A DNA stretch of 64,000 nucleotides from Fulverythrobacter ferritrahens (GCF_020539485.1 NZ_JACDXU010000001.1:558001-622000); one strand, 5' to 3'; shown: positions 36,693 to 47,636, counted from the first letter of the stretch. Made by a program: numbers and translations. Notes: generated from the letters alone by a model not told the origin.

Positions 36693-38795
36693 ATGCAGGG
36701 CGTGAAGCAGGAAGGCGCAGCTCGGGACGTTTTCGATGCGGATGAGCGCGAGGCGTTGCGCGCGGCTGAGGAAGCCGCGGCCCTTGCCCAGAAACGCCTG
36801 CGTGAAGCGATCGACGTTCTGCCCGAAGGGATCGTGTTCCTCGATGCGGAGGGGCGCTATATCCTGTGGAATCAGGAATATGCGAAGATCTACACCCGCT
36901 CGGCTGATCTGCTGAGGAAGGGCGCCCGGTTGGCCGATACTTTGCGTGTCGGCGTGGCGCGCGGCGATTATCCCGAGGCAATGGGCCGCGAGGATGAATG
37001 GATCGCCCGGCGCCTGGCTCTGATCGAAAATCCGGGGGAGGGCACCCGGCATGAACAGACTCTGTCCAACGGCAAGACGATCCTGATCGAGGAACGACGG
37101 ACGGCCGATGGCGGTACCATCGGCCTGCGCGTGGACGTGACTGATATGAAGCGCCGCGAACAGGGCTTCCGCCTGTTGTTTGACGATAATCCGGTGCCCC
37201 TGCTGGTCTATGATCCTGCCAGCGAGACAATCCGCCGCGCCAATGACGCGGCTGCGGCCCATTTCGGCTATAGCCGGGAGGAATTTTCCGGGCTGCCCGC
37301 CTCGCGCCTGTTCGCGCCGGAGGAATGGGGCGCCGCGCGTGAATTGCTGGTAAGCGATCATTCGCAGAAGGATCGTTTCTGGCAGCAATGCGGCGCGGAC
37401 GGTACGCGCCTGGAATCCGTTCTCTTCACGCGCCGGACGAATCTGGAAGACGGGATCGTCACCATCCTGTCAGTGTTCGACGTCACTGAACGCCGCCGCG
37501 CGGAGGCGCGCCTGGCCTATATGGCCCGGCATGACGAGCTGACCGGGCTGGCCAATCGCGTCCAGTGCCGCGAACAGCTGAACTGGCATCTCGGCCATCT
37601 GGCGGAGGGTGATAAATTCACTCTGGCCATGGTCGATCTGGACCACTTCAAGGATGTGAATGACACTTATGGCCACCAGCCGGGCGATGCCCTGCTGGCT
37701 GAAGCAGCCTTCCGCATGTCCCAGGTCGTGCCTGAAGGCGCGCTGCTCTGCCGGCTGGGCGGGGATGAATTCGCCATCCTGCTCCCCGGCTTTGCGGAGG
37801 AGGCGGTGGCTGAAACCTGCCGCACGATTATCGCGGAGATTTCCCGGCCCTTTTTCGTGGGCGAGCATGTTTTGCGTATCGGGGCGACCATCGGCGTGGC
37901 CTATGCCCCGCGCGACAGCCGTGATTCCGAAACCCTGCTGCGCTATGCCGATCTGGCGCTCTATTCCGCCAAGTCAGGCTCGCGCGGGACGGTGCGCGAA
38001 TTCGAACTGGCGATGGACCACGCCGCGCAGGAACGCACCCGGCTGGAGAACGATTTCCGCAACGCGGTGCTGCGGGGCGAGCTGGAAGTCCATTACCAGC
38101 CGCTGATCGACCTCCATACTGAGGAGATCGACGGTTATGAGGCTCTGTTGCGCTGGAACCATCCGGAGCGGGGTGCCGTCTCGCCCGAAGTGTTCATTCC
38201 GCTTGCAGAGGAAATGGGGCTGATCGACATCGTCGGCCAGCAGGTGCTGCGCATCGCCTGCGTGGAAGCGGCCAGCTGGCCGGAAAAGCACAAACTGGCG
38301 GTGAACGTCTCGCCGCTGCAATTCCGCAACGGCCATCTGCACGATTCCCTGCTTCAGGCGCTTGCCTGGTCGGGGCTGGAGCCCTCGCGACTGGAACTGG
38401 AAATCACCGAGGCCGTACTGATCGAGCAGGGGGAGCAGACCTCCACCCTCATCCGGCGTATCCGCGATATGGGCATCGGCATTTCGATGGACGATTTCGG
38501 CACCGGCTACAGCTCGCTCAGCTATCTGCTTCAATATCCCTTTACCAAGATCAAGATTGACAAGAGCTTCGTGCTGCGACTGGCAAAGGAACCGGAATCG
38601 CGCGCGGTGGTGCGGGCGATCATCGGCCTGGGCCGCTCGCTGGGCCTGACGGTGACGGCAGAAGGCGTGGAGCAGGAGGATGTGCTGGCCTGCCTGCGCG
38701 AGGAAGGCTGCGGGCAGGCGCAGGGCTATCTCTTCGGCAAAGCCAGGCCCGGCGTCGAACTGGGTACGGCATCCCCGCCGGTGCAGGCGGCATAG
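36693..38795 (+). CDS. PAS-PAS-GGDEF-EAL cyclic-di-GMP enzyme
   Basis: A 700-aa protein without obvious membrane segments. Two PAS domains (about 40-150 and 160-275) precede a GGDEF domain (motif intact at 356-360) and an EAL domain. The EAL catalytic set appears complete: EALLRW, VNVSP, ELEITE, DDFGTGYSSL, IKIDKSF, AEGVE and QGYLFG. The sequence before GGDEF lacks an RxxD inhibitory site. It could therefore make and break c-di-GMP, with PAS sensing deciding. It lies in the stretch separating dapA from smpB, behind a long dyad. Confidence 0.93.
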   Translation: MQGVKQEGAARDVFDADEREALRAAEEAAALAQKRLREAIDVLPEGIVFLDAEGRYILWNQEYAKIYTRSADLLRKGARLADTLRVGVARGDYPEAMGREDEWIARRLALIENPGEGTRHEQTLSNGKTILIEERRTADGGTIGLRVDVTDMKRREQGFRLLFDDNPVPLLVYDPASETIRRANDAAAAHFGYSREEFSGLPASRLFAPEEWGAARELLVSDHSQKDRFWQQCGADGTRLESVLFTRRTNLEDGIVTILSVFDVTERRRAEARLAYMARHDELTGLANRVQCREQLNWHLGHLAEGDKFTLAMVDLDHFKDVNDTYGHQPGDALLAEAAFRMSQVVPEGALLCRLGGDEFAILLPGFAEEAVAETCRTIIAEISRPFFVGEHVLRIGATIGVAYAPRDSRDSETLLRYADLALYSAKSGSRGTVREFELAMDHAAQERTRLENDFRNAVLRGELEVHYQPLIDLHTEEIDGYEALLRWNHPERGAVSPEVFIPLAEEMGLIDIVGQQVLRIACVEAASWPEKHKLAVNVSPLQFRNGHLHDSLLQALAWSGLEPSRLELEITEAVLIEQGEQTSTLIRRIRDMGIGISMDDFGTGYSSLSYLLQYPFTKIKIDKSFVLRLAKEPESRAVVRAIIGLGRSLGLTVTAEGVEQEDVLACLREEGCGQAQGYLFGKARPGVELGTASPPVQAA

Positions 38796-38940
38796 GTCTT
38801 TGTCGGAGATTGCGGTTGGCCACGGGCCCACTCTGTACATCCCGTACGCGACGGCTTGAAATGGTCTCGGCGACCCCGCTCCGGTACCGGCAGTCGCAGG
38901 ATGGCCGCCGATTAACTGTCGGCTTTGTCCGCTCGGCGGT

Positions 38941-39447
38941 CTAGAGCCGCGCGCAGCCCACCGTGGCTGCGTCCATAGCGGTCGCGGCGCCGGCCAGGCT
39001 GTAGCGATCGGTGAAGCGCGCGCCCTTGCTGTCGCGCGCGGTGACAATCATCCCCCCGGCAGAGCGCATTGCGGCGATGATGGCGGCATCCATCCGCCGG
39101 TCCTGTGCCCAGGCGTCTCCGCCCCCGCCGGTCAGTTCGAACATGGTGCCTCGCCCCACGGTCAGCACGATCTTGCTCGCCGGGCTGATATTGCGGGACA
39201 GGCGGAAATGGATCTGGTTGCGCAATTGCCGCTTCGGCCAGCTACCGACGCTGGCATAGGGCTCGAATTCCCGTTTCTTATCCGCGCTGCCGGCATTCAT
39301 CGCCATGGCGATGGCATAGCAGCGCGGCTCAGCCGGATCGCGAAACGCGCCCCAGTCAGAAAACACGCCCAGACTGTCCTTCGCCGCCAGCGGTGCGGCA
39401 AGGAGGGCATTCAGGGATAGCAGGGCGAGGGGGATCAGCTTGCGCAT
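38941..39447 (-). CDS. Exported protein resembling the IalB (invasion-associated locus B) family
   Basis: A 168-aa protein with signal peptide (MRKLIPLALLSLNALLAAPLAAKD). The mature part begins FSDWGAFRD, then RCYAIAMAM, and ends AATAMDAATVGCARL; this layout (W near the start, two conserved Cys, short beta-rich body) resembles periplasmic IalB-type proteins of alphaproteobacteria. Their biochemical role is unclear. It converges on the GGDEF-EAL gene. Confidence 0.65.
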   Translation of the reverse strand: MRKLIPLALLSLNALLAAPLAAKDSLGVFSDWGAFRDPAEPRCYAIAMAMNAGSADKKREFEPYASVGSWPKRQLRNQIHFRLSRNISPASKIVLTVGRGTMFELTGGGGDAWAQDRRMDAAIIAAMRSAGGMIVTARDSKGARFTDRYSLAGAATAMDAATVGCARL

Positions 39448-39600
39448 GGCTGCTTACTAACACCGACACAGGCAGCGGCAAGGCGCGGGCAGGCTTTCCC
39501 GCCCACGCGCAACTTTGCATTCTGCACGTTCACCCGGATCACGTGATGGGGCAGGCCTCCCTCCCCATTTTCCTATGGCTTACCTTAAGCGCAGGACAGT

Positions 39601-41577
39601 TCATTTCGGCTCCGCCCGGTCCGCGGGGTTATATTGCTCCACGAAAGCCATTGCCTCGGCCAGCATCTGCCGGCGGGTTTCTGATCGGGAGAGCCAGTGA
39701 TCTTCCCCGGCCAGCTGCACGAATTTATAGGGCTTTCCCGCATCCTTCAGCGCATCCGCCATCTTCACGCTCTGTTCGAAGGCGACCACTGTGTCATCCT
39801 TGCCATGAACCAGCAGGATCGGCGCATTGGCATTGGGGGCGAAGCGGCGGGGGGAAACGATATCGAGGTCCGCGGTTCTGCCCAGCTGTTCCTTGAGTGA
39901 TGTGCGCAACACGCCACTGCGGCCGCCTTCTCGATATTCGGTGTTGTACATCAGCTTCAGATCCGAGACTCCCGCCACGGCGACGGCGCAGCGATAGATG
40001 CCGTTCTGCAGGGTGACGCCTGCCAGCGCGGCATAGCCACCATAGCTGGCGCCCATGATGCAGGCGCGCGATGGGTCGGCAATTCCGGCGGCCACAAGCG
40101 CGGCAAGGCCATCGGAAACGTCGGTCTGCATCTTGCGGCCCCATTCGCCGTTCCCCGCGCGCCGGAAGGCCGCATCCCGATTGGTCGAACCCCGAAAATT
40201 AGGTTGGAGAACCGCATAGCCCCGCGCTGCGAAAGCCTGCGCCCACCAGTCGAATTGCGGCCTGTCATGGCCTGCCGGGCCGCCGTGGGGCAGCATGATC
40301 ACGGGCAGGTTTTTCGCCTCGCGACCGGGGGGAAGGGTGAGGACGCCGTCCAGTTCCAGTCCATCCTGCGCCTTGTAGGTGAAGACCGATACTGGCCCTA
40401 CATCTTCGGGAGCGATCCCCGGGCGTTCCACTCCGACGGGTTCCGCCCTGAGGCGATCGATATCGACGATATACCAGCTGCCGCTATCCCCGGTGCCGCT
40501 GGTGCGCACCAGCACGCGAGTGAAATCGTCGTTCCAGTCCAGGATGTCGTAATCCAGCTTGGCGAAAGCCCGCGAGACTTTCTGCGCGCGCTCGTTCCAC
40601 TCGGTGTCGAAAAAAGTGGCCTCGGGGCGTGTGCCCTGGATCGTCATACCGATGATCGAACTGGTGTTCTTGCCAAAGAAGGTGCGGTCGATATTCGTTT
40701 CTGCGAACACCTCTGCTGGCTCCCCTTCGCCTGTCAGCGGCAATTCGAACCAGTCGATTCCCTCCTCACCCTCGACATAGAAGATCACGGTCGTGCCGTC
40801 CTTGCCCAGTCCCACCAGTCCGGCCCTGCCGTTCTGCTGCTTCCCCCGGGCGATGGTCTTGCTCTCAGGACCGGCCAGGCGCCATTCCCCGGTGGAACGA
40901 TCCATGTCCATCCGCGCCGCCACATTGCCACTGGCGTCCAGCAGCCAGTCACGCCAGTAATCGTCGGTGGAAGGATCGGCCTTCTTGCGGGAGGCGTTTT
41001 TCAGCAGGTTTACTTCGATCAGGGAAGGAGCGGTGCTGCCCAGCGTATAGCCGGTGCTGCCTTTTTCGAGGACGATCCCCCCGAAATAGCCGCGCCATTC
41101 CCCCTCCACCTTGCGGATGCCGTAATTTCCGAAAATGGAATTGATGATGCGCTTGGAGTCCGTGAGAACCATCTTTATTTCGGCACTGCGATCCACCGGT
41201 ATGGTAATGGCACGGAAGGATTCAAAGGAATTGGCTGTGAAGCCGAAGGGGAGCTTCTCCGTACTGCTGGTCATGACAAGTACGGCCTCGTCCCCGATCC
41301 AGTCGAGATTGCGCAGCTTCAGATCGCCAACTTCGGACCTGCGCAGCAGCTTCATCGAGGAATCGAAGATCAGCAGCAGGCGCTTGCCCTCGATAGTGGT
41401 GACAACGGCGAATTTGTCGCCACTTGCGGAAAGGGCAACCCGTTCCAGTGCCGGAAGTTCGCCATAGGCTTCCAGCGGCGGTGCTTCTCGTGCGAAAGTC
41501 GGCGCAGCCAGCAGAAACACAGCCGCGCCAAGACCTCCGAGCAGCCGCTCGCGTACCAGTTTGCCCCGCTTGAACAT
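39601..41577 (-). CDS. S9-family serine peptidase (acylaminoacyl peptidase/prolyl oligopeptidase type)
   Basis: A 658-aa exported peptidase. After a signal peptide ([20 protein letters not shown]) comes a beta-propeller-like region (about 40-390), then an alpha/beta-hydrolase domain with Ser 511 (GASYGGYAA), Asp at about 595 (HGKDDTVV) and a His in [16 protein letters not shown] is the oxyanion-region signature. Such peptidases cut short peptides, often N-terminal dipeptides, in the periplasm. Sphingomonad lasso-peptide isopeptidases belong to the same clan, but no lasso precursor or cyclase genes are nearby. Confidence 0.92.
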   Translation of the reverse strand: MFKRGKLVRERLLGGLGAAVFLLAAPTFAREAPPLEAYGELPALERVALSASGDKFAVVTTIEGKRLLLIFDSSMKLLRRSEVGDLKLRNLDWIGDEAVLVMTSSTEKLPFGFTANSFESFRAITIPVDRSAEIKMVLTDSKRIINSIFGNYGIRKVEGEWRGYFGGIVLEKGSTGYTLGSTAPSLIEVNLLKNASRKKADPSTDDYWRDWLLDASGNVAARMDMDRSTGEWRLAGPESKTIARGKQQNGRAGLVGLGKDGTTVIFYVEGEEGIDWFELPLTGEGEPAEVFAETNIDRTFFGKNTSSIIGMTIQGTRPEATFFDTEWNERAQKVSRAFAKLDYDILDWNDDFTRVLVRTSGTGDSGSWYIVDIDRLRAEPVGVERPGIAPEDVGPVSVFTYKAQDGLELDGVLTLPPGREAKNLPVIMLPHGGPAGHDRPQFDWWAQAFAARGYAVLQPNFRGSTNRDAAFRRAGNGEWGRKMQTDVSDGLAALVAAGIADPSRACIMGASYGGYAALAGVTLQNGIYRCAVAVAGVSDLKLMYNTEYREGGRSGVLRTSLKEQLGRTADLDIVSPRRFAPNANAPILLVHGKDDTVVAFEQSVKMADALKDAGKPYKFVQLAGEDHWLSRSETRRQMLAEAMAFVEQYNPADRAEPK

Positions 41578-41702
41578 TCAATTGCCCCCGTTTTTCAACA
41601 GGAGCGATGCGATGGGAGCAGCTGCAAAGCAAGTGCGCAAAACCACGTTATGCAACGCATGCCCTTTCCCTTTTGCGTGGTTGTCCCTACATGCCGCGCA
41701 CC

Positions 41703-42185
41703 ATGGCACGGCCCAAACACACAACCTTCGACAAGAAGAAGATCGTCGCCGAGAACCGGCGCGCGCGCTTCGATTATCATATCGAGGATACTTATGAGGC
41801 CGGGATCGCGCTGACCGGCACCGAAGTGAAGAGCCTGCGCTCCGGCGAGGGATCGATTGCGGAAAGCTATGCCGAAATTCGTGGGGGCGAGGCCTTCCTG
41901 GTCAACGCCAATGTGCCCGAATTCAGCCACGGCAATCGCTTCAATCACGAGCCCAAGCGCCCGCGCAAATTGCTGCTCCACGCCCGCGAGGTCGAAAAGC
42001 TGCTGGGCGCGGTGGAGCGCAAGGGCATGACGCTGGTGCCGCTGTCGGTCTATTTCAACTCGCGAGGGCGGGCCAAGGTGGAACTGGCGCTGGCCAAGGG
42101 CAAGCAGACTCATGACAAGCGCGCCACCATCAAGGAACGCGACTGGAAGCGCGACAAGGCCCGGTTGATGCGCGACAAGGGGTAA
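41703..42185 (+). CDS. smpB: SsrA-binding protein SmpB
   Basis: Binds tmRNA and brings it to stalled ribosomes for trans-translation. The 160-aa product starts [20 protein letters not shown] and has the SmpB core [15 protein letters not shown] and [13 protein letters not shown], and the basic tail ends [10 protein letters not shown]. The start at 41703 fits the family; a longer upstream reading does not. Its usual neighbour dapA lies 5.1 kb upstream. The tmRNA gene is not in this window. Confidence 0.97.
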   Translation: MARPKHTTFDKKKIVAENRRARFDYHIEDTYEAGIALTGTEVKSLRSGEGSIAESYAEIRGGEAFLVNANVPEFSHGNRFNHEPKRPRKLLLHAREVEKLLGAVERKGMTLVPLSVYFNSRGRAKVELALAKGKQTHDKRATIKERDWKRDKARLMRDKG

Positions 42186-42370
42186 TCCCCTAGCGATAAT
42201 GCTGCCTGTTGCCGTCCAACCTCGTCCGTCACGGCAAGTGGGCTGTTCGGCCATTTGGCTCTTGCCCTTAAGTCGCTTGCGCGCGAAAGGCCGTTCACCC
42301 GTCGTTTCGTCCATTTTCGGTAAGGGATAGTCCTTGCCGCATTGGGCGGCGATACCGATATGCAAGGCAG

Positions 42371-42973
42371 ATGACCGGCACCCGTTCAAAAACCGCACTG
42401 GCCGATTGGATCAAGCGCCAGGTTCCCAGCCGGGAACAGCTTGAGGAAATCCGCCTCATTCGCCCGCTGGCGCGGCGTGCGGAGCTGTTCCGGCTTACGC
42501 GCCGTTCGGTGCCGCGGGGTGTGGCGATCGGGTTGCTGGTGGGCATTTTTGCGCTGATTCCCGGGGTGCAGATCGTGGGTGCGGCGCTGATGTGCGTGCC
42601 CTTCCGTGGCAATATCCCGCTGGCTGCGGGCATGACCTTCCTGTCCAATCCCGCGACCACGCCGCTCATTCTGGCGGCATCGCTCTATATCGGTTCATGG
42701 CTTGGCTTCCATGCCGACATGGCGACCTTCATGGGCATGTACGAACATGGCGCCTCCATGGGGGCGTGGACGAAATGGCTGCTGTCGGATGCGGCGCCCG
42801 CCCTGATGCTGGGCCTGTTCGTGATCGCCAGCGTTGCGGCCGTGATCGGCTATGTCATCACTTCCTTCATCTGGCGCAACATGGTGGCCCGCAAGCGCCG
42901 CTATCGCCTGGCCAACGGTATCGCGCCTGCTGAAATGGATGGCGAGTCCGGCGGGCTGACCCCGGCAGAATGA
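42371..42973 (+). CDS. DUF2062 membrane protein
   Basis: A 200-aa protein with three or four membrane helices (about 48-75, 80-110, 135-165) and the DUF2062 signature SVPRGVAIGLLVGIFALIPG followed by NPATTPLILAASLYIG. Function unknown. Its stop overlaps the start of cckA by 4 nt, so the two genes are coupled; a role in the envelope near CckA is only a guess. Confidence 0.85.
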   Translation: MTGTRSKTALADWIKRQVPSREQLEEIRLIRPLARRAELFRLTRRSVPRGVAIGLLVGIFALIPGVQIVGAALMCVPFRGNIPLAAGMTFLSNPATTPLILAASLYIGSWLGFHADMATFMGMYEHGASMGAWTKWLLSDAAPALMLGLFVIASVAAVIGYVITSFIWRNMVARKRRYRLANGIAPAEMDGESGGLTPAE

Positions 42974-45408
42974 ACCGCGCCGCCGACATCGCGCCGCGGC
43001 GGCCCGGCGGCAAGGCATGGAATGAAACCGGACTGCTGGCTGCTGCTCTGGGCGCCAGCGCAGCTTTGATCTGGGCGGTTACCGGGCAATTGACGGTAAT
43101 GGTCGCCTATGCGGGCGGCTTGGTGGTGTTGGGCGGGCTCGTGTGGGTTGTCTCGCGCGGGCGCACTGGGCCTGAAGCCGTGGCAGGAACTCTGCCGGAC
43201 TGGTCCGTGACGGTCGCCGCGATCGAACAGCCCGGCGTGGCTGTGGCAATTACGGATCGGGCAAGCCGGCTAACCTGCGCCAATTCGGAATTCACGGATG
43301 TATTCGGCACTGCCACTGCCCCGCCGGCCCTTGCTCTGGGCGAGCAGGCGGTTGAGCAGCTTACCCGCACCGCGCGGGCCGCTTGGCGGGATGGCCGGGC
43401 TGGTCTGGATGTGCTGGATGCGCAGGACAGGCGCTGGACGGTGCATGTGGCGCGGGCCGGACGGGGTGACGATTACCTTGTCTGGCGTTTCGAGCCGCTG
43501 AAGCATAGCGATCCGCTGGCGGAAGTCGGCAGCCGCATTGCCGGGCCTTTCGGCCGGGCACTGAGCGGCGCCGGGATCGAGGCAGTGGTGGTCGGGCCCG
43601 ACGGTGTGGTGCGCGCAGTGAGCGAAGGCTTTGCCGCCCGTGCCGCGGGCGATCCGCGCGCAACCTTGGCCGGGCAGGATTTCGCCGCTCTGCTGCGCAG
43701 CGACGAGCGGGAGCGGATCTATTTCGCGCGGGAAGCAGCCAAGGGCACGCCGCAGACCTTGATCCATGTTCCGCTGGCAGATCCGGAGGATGGCCCTGCT
43801 GCGCCGGACAAGATCCCTTCGCTGATGCTGTTGCTGGAAGGCGGTGTGGGAATCGGCGGCACCTGGGGGGCAGAGGCCCAGACCGGGACGCCGCAATTGC
43901 AGGCCCTGCTCGAACAATTGCCGCTCGGCCTCGCCATGACCGATCGCGACGGTCATTTCCTCTTCGCCAATCCCGCCTTCATGCGTGCGGCAGGGATCGA
44001 AGGGCGCTCGCTGGTGCCCTATCCTTCCGATCTGGTGGTGAAGGAAGACAAGGCCGCGCTGGTGGATGCCGTGCGCCGTTATGCGCAGGGTTCGGCCTCG
44101 AGCGGGGATATGGCCGTGCGGCTGAAATGCAATCCGGAGGAGCCCGTTTCGCTCGGCATCGCCGGGGTACGCGGGCTGGGCGAGCCGGCAGTGCTGCTCA
44201 GTCTTGCCGATACCACGGAAGAAACCCGCCTGAAGCGGCAGGTGGCGCAGGCCACCAAGATGCAGGCTGTGGGCCAGCTGGCGGGTGGCGTGGCGCATGA
44301 TTTCAACAATGTGCTGACTGCCATCATCGGCTATTGCGACCTGATGCTGCTGCGCCACACGCCGGGTGACAGCGATTATGACGACATCCAGCAGATCAAG
44401 GCCAATTCCAACCGCGCCGCCAGCCTGACGCGGCAGTTGCTGGCTTTCTCCCGCCAGCAGACCCTGCGCCCGCAAGTGCTGCAATTGCCCGATGTGGTGG
44501 CTGAAGTCAGCCAGTTGCTGAAGCGGCTGATGGGCGAAAAGATCGAATTCAAGGTCCATCATGACCGCAATCTGGGCCCGGTGCGCGCCGATCCGCAGCA
44601 GTTGGAACAGGTGATCGTTAATCTGGCCGTGAATGCACGCGATGCGATCCAGTCTCGCGGCGATGTAGCCGGTCGGCTGACCATGGCGACACGCCGGGTC
44701 GCATCCTCCGACATTCGCCGCATGGGCAGTGAAATCCTGCCCACGGGCGATTACACAGCGCTGATCGTTGAAGATACGGGCGGTGGCATTCCGCCCGAAC
44801 ATATGGCCAAGATCTTCGATCCCTTCTTCACGACCAAGGAGATGGGCAAGGGGACCGGCCTCGGCCTTTCCACCGTCTACGGCATCGTCAAGCAGTCAGG
44901 CGGGTTCATCTTTGCGGATAATGTGCCGGGCGCGGGGGGCAGGCCGCGCGGGGCGCGTTTCACGATCTTCCTGCCGGTCTATCATTCGACCGAGCCGGTG
45001 GCGGCGAAGGTGGAGAAGGAAGTCTCCTCCAACTGGTCCGGCGGCGGGCGCATCCTGCTGGTGGAAGATGAAGACATGGTCCGTGCCGTGGCTGAACGCG
45101 CGCTCACTCGGCAGGGCTATGTCGTGACGACGGCCTGCGACGGGGAAGAAGGACTGGAAAAGGTGCGCGGCGGCGATTTCGACCTGGTGGTGAGCGATGT
45201 GGTGATGCCCACCATGGATGGCCCAGCCATGGCCCGTGAATTGCGCAAGATCGCCCCGCAGCTGCCGGTCCTGTTCATGTCAGGCTATGCGGAGGAACAG
45301 CTCCGCAACGAGATCGACATCGAACATATGCACTTCATCCCCAAGCCGTTTTCCGTGCAGCAGATCGCCAACAAAGTGGGCGAAGTGCTGGGCGCGCATA
45401 AAGGGTGA
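42970..45408 (+). CDS. cckA: Hybrid sensor histidine kinase CckA
   Basis: Top of the CckA-ChpT phosphorelay that feeds CtrA and CpdR. The 812-aa product has two membrane helices near the start (about 20-60), PAS-like regions (about 75-420), a HisKA domain with His 443 ([19 protein letters not shown]), an ATPase domain ([32 protein letters not shown]), and a C-terminal receiver with Asp 743 ([12 protein letters not shown]). The HDFNN box and hybrid layout are typical of CckA. The CpdR gene is in the same window at 60.5 kb. Confidence 0.93.
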   Translation: MNRAADIAPRRPGGKAWNETGLLAAALGASAALIWAVTGQLTVMVAYAGGLVVLGGLVWVVSRGRTGPEAVAGTLPDWSVTVAAIEQPGVAVAITDRASRLTCANSEFTDVFGTATAPPALALGEQAVEQLTRTARAAWRDGRAGLDVLDAQDRRWTVHVARAGRGDDYLVWRFEPLKHSDPLAEVGSRIAGPFGRALSGAGIEAVVVGPDGVVRAVSEGFAARAAGDPRATLAGQDFAALLRSDERERIYFAREAAKGTPQTLIHVPLADPEDGPAAPDKIPSLMLLLEGGVGIGGTWGAEAQTGTPQLQALLEQLPLGLAMTDRDGHFLFANPAFMRAAGIEGRSLVPYPSDLVVKEDKAALVDAVRRYAQGSASSGDMAVRLKCNPEEPVSLGIAGVRGLGEPAVLLSLADTTEETRLKRQVAQATKMQAVGQLAGGVAHDFNNVLTAIIGYCDLMLLRHTPGDSDYDDIQQIKANSNRAASLTRQLLAFSRQQTLRPQVLQLPDVVAEVSQLLKRLMGEKIEFKVHHDRNLGPVRADPQQLEQVIVNLAVNARDAIQSRGDVAGRLTMATRRVASSDIRRMGSEILPTGDYTALIVEDTGGGIPPEHMAKIFDPFFTTKEMGKGTGLGLSTVYGIVKQSGGFIFADNVPGAGGRPRGARFTIFLPVYHSTEPVAAKVEKEVSSNWSGGGRILLVEDEDMVRAVAERALTRQGYVVTTACDGEEGLEKVRGGDFDLVVSDVVMPTMDGPAMARELRKIAPQLPVLFMSGYAEEQLRNEIDIEHMHFIPKPFSVQQIANKVGEVLGAHKG

Positions 45409-45422
45409 GGATGTACAATGGC

Positions 45423-45835
45423 GTCGCCCCTGCAAAGGCAGGGGCCTAGATAACACCCGGATACGTTCGACCTCAGGAATATGGCAGTGCTCTGCCATGC
45501 GAGGCGGCTGGATTTATATCATGACGAATGGTCCGCACGGGACGCTCTACATCGGTGTCACCGCCGATCTGATAGCTCGCATATATCAAGACCGTGAAGG
45601 TATGGGCTCGGAATTCTGCCGCAAGCATGGTCTCACGCGCCTGGTTTACGTGGAGCCTTATCCAACGATCGAGGAAGCCATCTTCCGGGAAAAGTGCCTC
45701 AAGCGCTGGAAGCGTCAATGGAAGCTGCGCCTCATTCGCAAGGCGAATCCCGATTGGAACGATCTGTGGGAGGTCATCAACGCCTGAGGTGTGAAGAGGG
45801 GGCTGTGGATAGGCCCCTGCCTTCGCAGGGGTGAC
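45423..45835. mobile_element. Candidate cassette: GIY-YIG gene between inverted copies of repeat B
   Basis: The left copy (45423-45447) and right copy (45811-45835) are 25 bp each and match at 23 positions when one is inverted; each contains its own palindrome CCCCTGC-N4-GCAGGGG. They enclose one GIY-YIG gene. The left copy begins 15 bp after the cckA stop. Mobility is inferred from this layout only. Confidence 0.5.
45497..45787 (+). CDS. Single-domain GIY-YIG nuclease, second subfamily
   Basis: A 96-aa protein: GGWIYIMTNGPHGTLYIG covers the two Tyr motifs, the conserved Arg is in LIARIYQ, and the Glu in FREKCLKRW; the tail is NPDWNDLW. The position that is usually His after RxxQ is Asp here (YQDREG). 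It differs clearly from the nuclease at 22 kb (no AGHT; IREKxLKxW-type end), so the two are not recent duplicates. It lies between inverted repeat B copies. ATG 45497 is chosen by domain start; the ribosome binding site is weak. Confidence 0.88.
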   Translation: MRGGWIYIMTNGPHGTLYIGVTADLIARIYQDREGMGSEFCRKHGLTRLVYVEPYPTIEEAIFREKCLKRWKRQWKLRLIRKANPDWNDLWEVINA

Positions 45836-45978
45836 GGGGTTGCTGCATTTTACCCATATGCCACCACCTGCCGCTCCTCTGCCTCCGTTCATCGAAGGGT
45901 CACGCGCCGGACGCGATCCTGTCCGTCAAGCATAGGAACGCGCGCATTCTGTGCGCACCCTTGGGAGTAGGTCAGACC

Positions 45979-47514
45979 ATGATCCGCAACGCCGCCCGCC
46001 TTGCCCTTTCCGCCGCCGTGCTTCCGGGCGCGCTCCTTGCTACCCAGGGCCCCGCCGTCGCCCAGAACTCAGGACAGGGTGCCGGGCAGGGCGATGTCTC
46101 GGTAACGATCTACAATAACGGCCAGGCGCTGGTGCAGGATGTGCGCCAGATTTCCATCGCCAATGGCCGCAGCCGGATCGAATTTCCCGATGTTTCGGCC
46201 ATGATCCGGCCCGAAACACTCAGCTTCACCGCGGCCGATACCGGCATTGTCGAGCAGAACTTCGATTTCGACCTGCTGACCCCCACCAAGCTGATGGAAA
46301 AGGCCATTGGCCAGACCGTCACTCTGCTGCGCACCAATCCCGCCACCGGGCAGGAAATGCGCGAGCGCGCAACGGTGCTTTCCACCGCCGGCGGCGTGGT
46401 GGTGAAGATCGGCGACCGGATCGAGGTGCTGCGCGACGACGGCTTGCCCGTGCGCGTAATCTTCGATGGCGTGCCGCCCAATCTGCGTGCGCGCCCCACG
46501 CTTTCGGTCACGGTGGACAGCGCCCGCGCGGGCAATCGCCCGGCTTCGATCCGCTATCTGACGCCCGGCCTCGGCTGGTCGTCGGACTATGTGGCGCTGT
46601 ATGACGAGAGCAAGGGCACGGTGGACGTGCAGGGCTGGGTGACGCTGACCAACAATACGGGCACCACTTTCGACAATGCGAAGACGCTGCTGGTGGCGGG
46701 GAGCCCGTCGAGCAGCAATGGCGGCTATAATCCGCGCTATGTCTCGGCCCGGCCTGTTGCCGCGCCTGCGCCGCGCGGCTCCTTCGTTCCCGGCACTCAG
46801 ACCGCCGATCGCGAACAATTGGGCGATTTCTACCTCTATCCGATCGAGGGGCGCACCACGATCGCCAATAATCAGACCAAGCAGGTCAGCTTCCTTGACG
46901 TGCAGGCAGTGTCGGCGCGCAAGATCTATGGCGCCTCCGTGGCCTGGCTGCAGAGCGATAGCAATCCGCGTAATGTCTCCAGCCAGATCGCCTTCTCCTC
47001 CTCCAAACAGGGTGGGCTGGGCGATGCGCTGCCCGCTGGCACCGTCCGTTTCTATCAGCGCGACAGCAAGGGCACTCCGCAATTCATCGGCGAGAACCAG
47101 ATCGGCCATACGCCCATGGGCAGCGAACTGACGCTGACCACGGGCGATGCCTTTGACATTTTCGTGAAGGCCGAAGTGGAAAAGCGCGAGAAGATCACCG
47201 GTGCCGATTGGGAAAAATCCGCCCGCTGGCGCGTGATCAAGGAAGAGGGCAGCGAAGTGCGCGGCGAGGCCGAACGGCCGGTGACCTATTACCGCACCAC
47301 CATGCGCTACACCCTCACCAATGCCAAAGCGCAGCCCGTGAATGTGGAACTGTTCCAGGATGGGCTCGATTACGGCTGGTGGGGCCGGGATTTCCGCGTG
47401 GTGAGCGAGGATGTGCAGGGCGAACAGCTTAATGCCGACCGCCGCAAATGGACCGTCCCCGTTCCCGCCAATGGCGAGCGCGTGGTGCGGGTTACTTACG
47501 AAACGCGTTATTGA
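45979..47514 (+). CDS. DUF4139-domain exported protein 1
   Basis: A 511-aa protein with signal peptide (to about GPAVAQN). The body starts VSVTIYNNGQALVQDVRQI, a typical beginning of DUF4139 proteins, and continues in beta-rich sequence to VTYETRY. ATG 45979 has AGG 7 nt upstream; the longer reading adds six residues. A paralogue follows on the same strand. The biological role of DUF4139 in bacteria is not established as far as I know; the beta-sandwich build and export suggest an envelope function. Confidence 0.8.
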   Translation: MIRNAARLALSAAVLPGALLATQGPAVAQNSGQGAGQGDVSVTIYNNGQALVQDVRQISIANGRSRIEFPDVSAMIRPETLSFTAADTGIVEQNFDFDLLTPTKLMEKAIGQTVTLLRTNPATGQEMRERATVLSTAGGVVVKIGDRIEVLRDDGLPVRVIFDGVPPNLRARPTLSVTVDSARAGNRPASIRYLTPGLGWSSDYVALYDESKGTVDVQGWVTLTNNTGTTFDNAKTLLVAGSPSSSNGGYNPRYVSARPVAAPAPRGSFVPGTQTADREQLGDFYLYPIEGRTTIANNQTKQVSFLDVQAVSARKIYGASVAWLQSDSNPRNVSSQIAFSSSKQGGLGDALPAGTVRFYQRDSKGTPQFIGENQIGHTPMGSELTLTTGDAFDIFVKAEVEKREKITGADWEKSARWRVIKEEGSEVRGEAERPVTYYRTTMRYTLTNAKAQPVNVELFQDGLDYGWWGRDFRVVSEDVQGEQLNADRRKWTVPVPANGERVVRVTYETRY

Positions 47515-47549
47515 GGCCTGAACTGGTGGAAGCATCTCGCTTCATCGAT

Positions 47550-47636
47550 CGTCATTGCGAGCAGGGCGAACCAATCTGGGACCATTGCAGGCGGCGCTCT
47601 CGATTTCCGCATCGGCTTCGCCTCCTCGCAATGACG
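47550..47636. repeat. Dispersed repeat C, copy overlapping a start codon
   Basis: CGTCATTGCGAG (47550-47561) and its inverse CTCGCAATGACG (47625-47636) delimit an 87-bp element. The ATG at 47631 of the downstream gene lies inside the right end. A related copy is at 29533-29616. Confidence 0.85.

Noticed and set aside
39601-41577. S9 peptidase as part of a lasso peptide cluster
   Set aside because: Sphingomonad lasso isopeptidases are of this family, but no precursor, cyclase or protease genes for lasso maturation are near.
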